Below, piece after piece: positions 53,285 through 62,200 of a DNA stretch of 64,000 nucleotides (positions within the stretch are counted from its first letter, which is position 1; each line of letters begins with the position of its first letter). A program made the translations under genes and the position numbers. The notes below the pieces were generated by a model, which ran no database searches, was not told where the DNA came from, and worked only from the letters and a program-made list of their open reading frames with translations. This stretch comes from Comamonadaceae bacterium (GTDB taxonomy: Bacteria; Pseudomonadota; Gammaproteobacteria; Burkholderiales; Burkholderiaceae_C), in contig JAIXUG010000016.1 in NCBI GenBank assembly GCA_027484105.1, positions 1-64,000 of the forward strand. The letters run 5' to 3'.

Positions 53285-56200
53285 ATGAACCACGTCTACC
53301 GCCTCAAACGATCAGGCCGCGCCCAGCTGCTGCAACCCGTGCCCGAGAGCGTACGCGCTTCGGGCAAAGGCACACGCACCGCTACATCCTTGGCTCAAGC
53401 GGTTACCGCCACACTGGCCAGCTTCGCTCTTGGCGGCATGGCCACATTGGCCCACGCGCAGCAAGCGCCGCCAGCGGCGAACCAGTTGCCCCAAGGCGGC
53501 GTGGTCACACGCGGCAGCGCCAACATTGTCACCAACACGGGCCAAACGCAGCTGACGGTCAACCAAAGCAGCAACCGCGCCGTCATCGACTGGACAAGCT
53601 TCAACGTGGGCAGCCAAGCCAAGGTGCAGTTCAACCAACCCAGCAGCAGCGCCGTCACGCTCAACAACATTCTGGGCAACAACGCCAGCCAGATCTATGG
53701 CCAGATCAGCGCCAACGGGCAAGTGTTCTTGAGCAACCCCAACGGCGTGTATTTCTCGCCCACGGCCCAGGTCAATGTGGGCGGCTTGGTGGCCACCACG
53801 GGCAAGGCCAATGCCGACGAGTTCATGGCGGGCAAAGCCAGCTTCAACCGCGGTGGCAGCACGGGCAGCGTGGTCAACGAAGGCCAACTCACGTCTGCAG
53901 CAGGCGGCTACATCGCACTGCTGGCGCCTGAGGTGCGCAACCAGGGCGTCGTCGTGGCCCAAGCGGGCACCGTGGCGCTGGCCTCGGGCGAGGCCATCAC
54001 GCTGAGCTTCAACAACAGTGGCACAGGCCTGGCGGGCATCACCACCACGCCGCAAACCATCGCGGCCCTGGTAGAAAACCGCAGCGCCGTGCTGGCCGGA
54101 GGCGGGCAGATCATTTTGTCGGCGCATGCGCTGGCCGCGTTGCAAGGCTCGGTGGTCAAGAACAGTGGGCAACTCAGCGCCACCAGCTTGACCGAGAAGG
54201 GCGGCAAGATCGTCTTGATGGCCGACAGCATCGAACTGACGGGCACCAGCCGCATCGATGCCAATGGCCCGCAAGGCGGCGGCACGGTGCTGGTGGGCGG
54301 AGACTGGCAAGGCAGTGGCGACATGCGCCAGGCCACGCGGGTGACGATGGTGCAAGGCACAAGCATCGAGGCCAATGCCACCGAGCAGGGTGACGGCGGC
54401 AAGGTGGTGTTGTGGAGTGATGTGCACTACGCCAGCAGCGTGACGCAGGTCGATGGCCGCATCGAGGCCAAAGGTGCGGGCACGGGCAACGGTGGGCTGG
54501 TGGAAACTTCTGGGCAAACGTTGCAAGTCGGGGCAAAAACCCAAGTCAACACAGGAGGAGGGGAGTGGTTGCTGGACCCTTCCAATATCACCATCTCTTC
54601 AAGTACAACAAGCAGCATCGCTCTGGCCAGCAACGCCTACACGCCCACGACAGGAGCGGCCAGCTCGGTGGTCAATGCCACCACGCTGGTCGACAACCTG
54701 GCCAGCAACAACATCAACATCACCACCACCAACACAGGCACATCTGGTGCGGCCACAGGCAACATCACCGTGGCCACGGACCTGAGCTGGGCATCGACCA
54801 AAGTGCTGACCCTGACAGCTGCGGGTGGCATCAGTGGTACTGGCAACATCAGCATGACAGGTGCCGCAGGTACAGGGGTGGTATTCAACCAAGCGGGCAA
54901 TTCCACTTATGCAGGCAGCATCTCCGGCAACAACGCCACGTTCACCAAGCAAGGCGCAGGCACATTGACGCTGTCATCGGCCAGCAATGCTTACCTGAAC
55001 ACTGTGATCAGCGCAGGCATGCTGAAGTTAGGGCACGCTGCTGCTTTGGGAACTGGGACCGATGGGAGCGTCACCGTGGCCACGGGCGCAGCATTGGACC
55101 TCAACGGTTTTTCTGTGTCAGCGGCAAATGCCAAACCCCTGACGATCAGTGGTACCGGCGTCAGCAATAGTGGGGCTTTGCTGAACAGTATCAACAACAC
55201 AACGTCTGTCTACCCAGGTTTGTTGACACTGGGAGCTCATGCTTCGATTGCGACATCAAGTAATGGGGCAAATATCGTCTTGAGCAACCCCGGCACCATC
55301 ACAGGAACTGGACTCAATTTGACCCTGGGTGGCGCGCTCAACTCGAATAACAGCATCGCCAGCATCATTGGCACGGGTTCAGGCACTGTGACCATCAACG
55401 GAAGTTACAGCGCCAGTTGGACATTGAGTGGTGCCAACACCTACACCGGTGGCACGACCGTCAGCACAGGCGTCTTGAGGGCTGGCAGCCCAACTGCGTT
55501 TGGTACAGGGCCGATTGCTGTCAGTGCTGGACCTCTGACGGGTGGTTACCAAGGCGGAACCCTGGACCTGAATGGCCAGACCATGACAACCTCAGCAGGC
55601 CTGACCATAGGTGGTCTTGGAATAGCACTTTCGACGGGTGTTCTGATCAACAGCAGCACAACGACCGCCACTTATCCTGGCCTGGTCACACTCTCAGCAA
55701 ACACCACTATCCAAGCGAACAATGGCAGCATCATTCTGAGCAACCCTGGCACCATCACCGGGTCCGGTTTCAATTTGAGCCTTGAATATGGAACAGCTGC
55801 TGGCAGCCGCATTGACAGCATCATCGGTACTGGTACAGGTACTGTCACCAAAAGATTCCCGGGCACCTGGCTACTGAATGGTGTCAATACCTACAGCGGT
55901 GGTACGACCATCATTGCCGGGACGTTGATGCTCGGTAACGCCGCTGCCTTGGGTTCGGGCTCCGTGGTTGTCACTGGGGGTGAGCTAGACCTCAATGGCC
56001 GAACGCTGACGGGCAATCAGGCCCTCTCGATCGCAGGGTTTGGTGGCAAAAGTGGCGGTGCGTTGAGCAACAGCAGTGCAAGCCAGGCAAGCTACGCTGG
56101 ACAGATCACTTTGACTGCCAATGCGGGTATATCCGGCAATATCCATCTGACCAACAGCAACGCCATTTCTGGGGCATTCCAGCTTAGGCTGGGAGGCGAT

Positions 56201-59200
56201 ACTGGCGGTACCATCAGCAGCCCGATCAGCACCAATTCGATTCTCAAGTCAGGTGCCAGTACCTGGGTGGTGGATAGGGTGGCGACCACGAACACCATCA
56301 ATATTTTCGGTGGTACCCTGGCCGCAGGACGAGACGATGTGTTCACCGGAACCATCACAATGACAGGCATAGAAAGTGCTATGCCCGTCTTGAGTCTTGG
56401 TGCCTATTCCCTCGCGCCGAGCAGTGTGATGATTCAGCGATATGGCGGAAACATCACCTCCACCACCGGTGTGCTGTCTGGTCAGGTCACCGTTCACACC
56501 GATGGCAGCAAGTTCGGGTCAAACATTTCAGCCATCTTGGGGGGTAACAGTACGCTGCTTCTAGGTATGTCAAACGCTAACCCCAGCACCTTGACTTTGA
56601 CACGTGCCAACACCTACACGGGTCTAACGAACATCGCCAATGGCACCTTGCAGCTGGGTGATGGCGGAACCACGGGCTCTCTGAGCCCATCAACCGCCAT
56701 CTCCATATCGTCCGGCTCCACGCTGGCCTACAACCTGTCCACTGGGGCCGCACCCACCAATTCATTCAATAACAGTGGCACCATCGCCAACTTGGCTTAT
56801 GGGTCGGCGCTGGATTTGTCGGGGGCCAGCTTCTCGACGGCCGGTAAACTTTCGCCTTCGGTCAATGCAACGCAGGCAACACCCACAGTGGCATCCATCG
56901 TGTTGCCGGCTAACCCGAGCTTGACTGGAAGCACCTTCAACGTCATCACCACGGGTTACCAGTCTTCTTTTGCAGCGCAGACTGCGGTGAGCTGGGCGGG
57001 CACATCGACGGGCAGTCCAACGCTTCAACTCAATGGTCTGGCCGCCGTCTCAGGGCAACCTGCTTTGGGCGGAACGCTGAACTTGTCCAGCAGTCAGTTG
57101 ACGATTGGTGGCTCCGGCGCCATTTGGGCCATCGTCAACAATGGCTCTACCCGGTATATCAACAGCGCCAGCGATGCGACCTCCATTGCCTTTCTGGGCA
57201 CGCCGTCGATTGTGGTCCCCGCTGGGGTGTCGGCCACCCAAAGCGGTGCCTTCACGGGCACGGTCGCCTTGACCATCACGGGTGGTGGCACGCTGACGCT
57301 CAGCGGCGACAACAGCGGCTATTCGGAGGCCAAAACAGTCAGTGCCGGGGTTCTGAAGGCGGGCAGCAACACCGCTTTGGGTACTGGCACCAACACCGTG
57401 AGCTTTGGTGCCGCTTTGGACTTGAATGGCCAAGCCCTGTCAACTGCAGGCGCACTCTCACTCAAAGGTGTGGGCATCAACGGGGGCGGGGCATTGATGA
57501 ACAGCGGTGGCTCAGCCAGCTACTCGGGTGCCGTGAGCATTGGCAGTGACACACTCATCAGCGGGGGCAGTGGTGCCGTTGCCTTGACCAACACAGGCAG
57601 CTTGGGAGGGAACGTGTTCGTCCTTTCTTTGGGTGGTGCAGTCGGTGGCTCAGTGAGTGGTGTCGTCGACACAACTTTCTTTGGCCTGACCAAAGAAGGC
57701 ACAGGCACTTGGACCTTGAGCGGAACCAACACCTACACCACAGCCACCAACGTCAACGCGGGGGTGTTGAAGGCGGGCAGCGCCAGAGCCTTTGGCACAG
57801 GCGCGATCAATGTGGCCAGTGGTGCGGCGCTTGACTTGAATGGTCAAGTAATGACCAGTACTGGAACACTGACCTTGAATGGAACAGGTGTCAACAATGG
57901 TGGTGTGCTGATGAACAGCAGTACCTCGCCAGCAACCTATGCTGGCGCGGTAAGCCTGGGCAGCGACAGCCTCATCACGGGGGGAAACGGCACCGTAGCC
58001 TTAAGTAGCACAAGCAATCTGACGGGGGGAAATTACGCTCTCACCTTGGGCGGTGCTGCCGGGGGGCGAGTGACCCCTGTGCTGGGCCTGACCTTGTCAA
58101 GCTTGACCAAGCAGGATGCAGGCACATGGACCCTGAGTGCCGCCAACTCGGCCTACGTGGGGGGCATCACGGTCAACGCTGGCACCCTGGCGGCTGGTGT
58201 GGCCACCAGTGCATTTGGCGCTGCCAGCAACAGCATTGTGGTGAACGGTGGCACGCTGGCGCTCGGGACTTTCTCGCAAACTGTGGGTGATGTCACCATC
58301 GGGGCTAACGGTGGGGCCATCACTGCCGACACAGGAAAGGTGCTCACTGGCACTCGCTACACCATCAACAACAATGGCCCAGCCACGGCAACAGTCTCGG
58401 CCATTCTGGCGGGCACAGTCCCACTCATTAAAACGGGCACAGGGCTGGCTACTTTGTCGGGCGAAAACACCTATATCGGTGACACCACCATCAATGGCGG
58501 CACGCTGTCGCTAGGCGCTGCTGGTGCACTGAGTACCGCCGGCACCATCAGCTTTGGTGGTGGCACCTTGCAGTACTCGGCCAGCAACACGGCCGATTAC
58601 TCGTCTCGAATTAGCACCTTGTCGGGCCAAGCGTACTCGGTGGACACGAATGGCCAGAGCGTGACCTGGGCCACCAACCTGGCCAGTACGTCGGCTTCGC
58701 TCACCAAGAGTGGCACGGGCACGCTCACGCTCGGTGGCAGCAACAACTTGTCCGGTGGCGTCAGTGTCAACGCAGGCACGCTGCAAGCCAGCAACGCCGC
58801 AGCCCTTGGTTCAGGCAGCGTGGCTGTGGCCGCCAGCGCCACTTTGGCCTACAACGTGGCAGGTGCTGCAACACCCAGCAACGCATTTACCGGCGCAGGC
58901 ATCATTGCCAATGTGGCATTTGGACGAACGCTCGATTTGTCGGGGGCGACGCTCTCTGGTTTTACAGGCACTTATGAAGCCGCAGTCAACGAGTCGGTCA
59001 GTCCAAACACTGTGGCTGCGATCGTCTTGCCAAGCGGCCTCAACCTGGCCAGCAACACGCTGAGCGTGAACACAACGGGTGTTGACCTCAGCTTTGCGGA
59101 TACTCCGGTCATCACCTGGTCGGGATCGGTCAGCGGCACGCCCAGCTTCAAGCTCAACGGGACTGTGGTCAGCGCGAACCAGGTGGTCAACAACCGCTCT

Positions 59201-62200
59201 CTGGCCTTCAATGCGGGTAACCTGACTTTGTTGGGGGGCCCTCCGCCCTTGTGGACGATGACCATCAACGGCGTGGTGTCCAGTTTCATGACAGACACTG
59301 ACACCCTGGGCGCGAACCTGAACGGTCCCACCACGATCAACATCCCCGCAGGTGTCTCGGTCACAGAAAGCGGCGTTCTCAGTGGCTTTGGCGACATCAC
59401 CATCACCGGTGGTGGTTCCATTTTGTTGAGCGGCAACAACAGCTACACAGGCATTACCAACATCATCAATGCCAGGGTCAAGCTGGGGCATGCATCGGCT
59501 TTAGGCACCGGGACCAGCGGCGTGACGGTGTCCAGTGGCAGTGTGCTTGATCTCAACGGCCAAAATGTGAGCGCACTCAAAACGCTCACGCTCAATGGCA
59601 GCGGCGTGAGCAACGGTGGTGCCCTCAAAAACAGCCATGCCACGGCTGCCAGTTGGGCTGGCGCGGTGGCGCTGGGTTCGGCCACCACCATTGTGGGCGG
59701 TACCGGAACCATTGCCTTGCTTGGCACCGGCGCCATCAACGGTAGCAACACGGGCCTGGCCCTCGGCGGCGCAGCGGGCGGCAGCGTTGCCGGCAGCATC
59801 AACACAGGCACAGGCAGTGTGACCGTGCAAGACGGCGGCACCTGGACGCTCAGTGGTGCCAACACCTACAGTGGTGGGACTGTCATCAACGCCAGCACGC
59901 TGCAGATCAGCAGTGACGGCAATCTGGGCGCTGTGCCCGGCTCCCCCAGCACCAATGTCACCCTCAACGGCGGCACATTGCAGGTGGCCAATCCCTCTGC
60001 CGCATTGACCCTTGGGGCCAACCGTTTGATCAGTGTGGGCAGCGCCGGTGGCAACATCAACAACACCAGCACCACGCATGGTGTGACCTTGAACGGCGCG
60101 GTCAGTGGCAGCGGCGCTTTCACCTTCACCAGTGCCAAAGACTTGACCGTGGGCGACATTGCGCTGAGCAACAATTCAACCATCTTGCTCAAAGCGGCTG
60201 GCAACATCACACACAGTGGCTCTAAAGCGGTGTCGACTGCAGGAGGCAGCATCACCTATTGGGCCGACAGTGATGGCAGCGGAGACGGCAACATCACCTT
60301 GCAAAGCGGGACCTCCGGCAACAACACCCGCATCGACTCTGGGGGCGCCGACATTGTGCTGGCAGGGGGCAGTGGTGCCAGTGCTGCAGCGGGTTACGCC
60401 CGAGGCGCCTTGGCGGTGGATTTGCAAAATAACAGAAGCATCAATGCTGGTGCGGGCAATGTCACTGTGCAGGGTTCGTCCAACGTCAGTGGCGGCTCTG
60501 GGGTGCGCGTCAGTGGAGGTACCGTCATTGGCGCGGTCGTGAACATCACAGGAAAAGGTTTTGACAACGCTTCCGGCACCACGCTCGGTTTGGATTTGGG
60601 CAGTGAGGCGCTCATCCGGGCCACCAGCCAGGCCAATATCACCGGTATTGGCGGCGCCACACTGCCCACAGCCTCCAGTACCTTCAACAACAAAGGCATC
60701 TTGATGACAAATGCCATCATCGAGGCCACAGGCAGCGGCAATGTGGTGGTGAATGGCACAGGTGGTGGTTATTTGCCTGGCTTGAGCAACACCGGCCTCG
60801 ACATGATTGGTGGCAGCAGCGACACGGTCATCCGCTCGGTGAATGGCACCGTCACGATCAATGCAGCGGCCGGTCCCTCTAACAGTCCGGGTGCCAGTCA
60901 GGGGCTGATTGCACGATTGTTGACTTCGGCTAATCTGGGCTTTGGCGGGCCTTCGCAGACCGGTGCCATCACCGTGCGGGCCGATAACATGGTTGCGAGC
61001 CCCCAGAGTTCGGGCAATTACTTGATGTTTCAAAGCACTGGCACTGCAACGCTGGAACCGCTGGGCAGCACGTTCGGCGCTGTGGACCTCAGCTACATGT
61101 CATTCGCGAACACCATTTCCGGGTTGACAGTGGGGCGCCCTGGCAACACATCCGGGGTGGTTTTTGGACCAACATCAGCCAGTTCTAATCCGGCGGTGTC
61201 CGGCTACAGCATTGCTGGTCCGATCAATGTGTACGGCAGTGTGGCGATCAACCGACCCGTGGCATCGACAGGCACCGGAAGCAATGGCCTCGTCACTTTG
61301 TCGGGTTCTGTCATTCAGCGTGCGGGTGGCAGCGTCAGCGGTACAGGTTTACTACTGGCAGGTACTGGTGCCTCGTCGGTGATCATGCGGGAGAGTGGCA
61401 ACGCTTTTGGCACCTTGGCTGGCAGCGGTCTGGGGTCGCATGTCTACCTGACGAACAGCTCGGCCATGAATGTGGGCACTTTGGGGAGCACCCAAGGCCT
61501 GACATCGACCGGATCCATCGAACTGAACACCACTCAGGGCGACCTCACGCTCAGTCATAACATCTCGACCACCAGCACAGCGTCTGACGCTGTGCTGCTC
61601 ACCGCCGGACGGGGCGCGGCAGTGGGAGACACCACAAGCGGTAATTTGGTTTTGAATGGCGGCACCATCACCACGGGCATCAATGGTCGGGTACTGTTTT
61701 ACACCGGTGCGGTCAATAACCCTTCATTGACCACTTTGGTGGGTTCGGGCAGTGGGCGTTTCCGCTACGGCAGCACGCGCAGCGTTTCCAACTTCAAAAC
61801 CGGATTGGGTGCATCGGGGTATTACGTCATCTACCGCGAGCGGCCCACTGTATCGTGGAGCAGCGCAGCTGACCAGAGTATTGTTTACGGCAACACCCCG
61901 GTAGCGCCAACTGCTGGTACGCCATCAGGATTCGTCAATGGCGACTTGCCCGACACCAGCACCTCGCTCCGTACGTTGTCTACCAACGCGCTGGCCGTGG
62001 TGAACCCGAGTGGCTACTACAACGCGGGTAGCTACATGTTCAGCCGGACAGTGGGTGCGCAAGCACTGGGTTACTTGGGGAGCAACCCGGGGCTGACGAT
62101 CACCGCCGCGCCCTTGACAGTGAGGGCCAACGACGCCACCAAGACATACAACGGGCTGCCTTATTCGGGGGGCAATGGCGTCAGTTACAGCGGCTTACTG

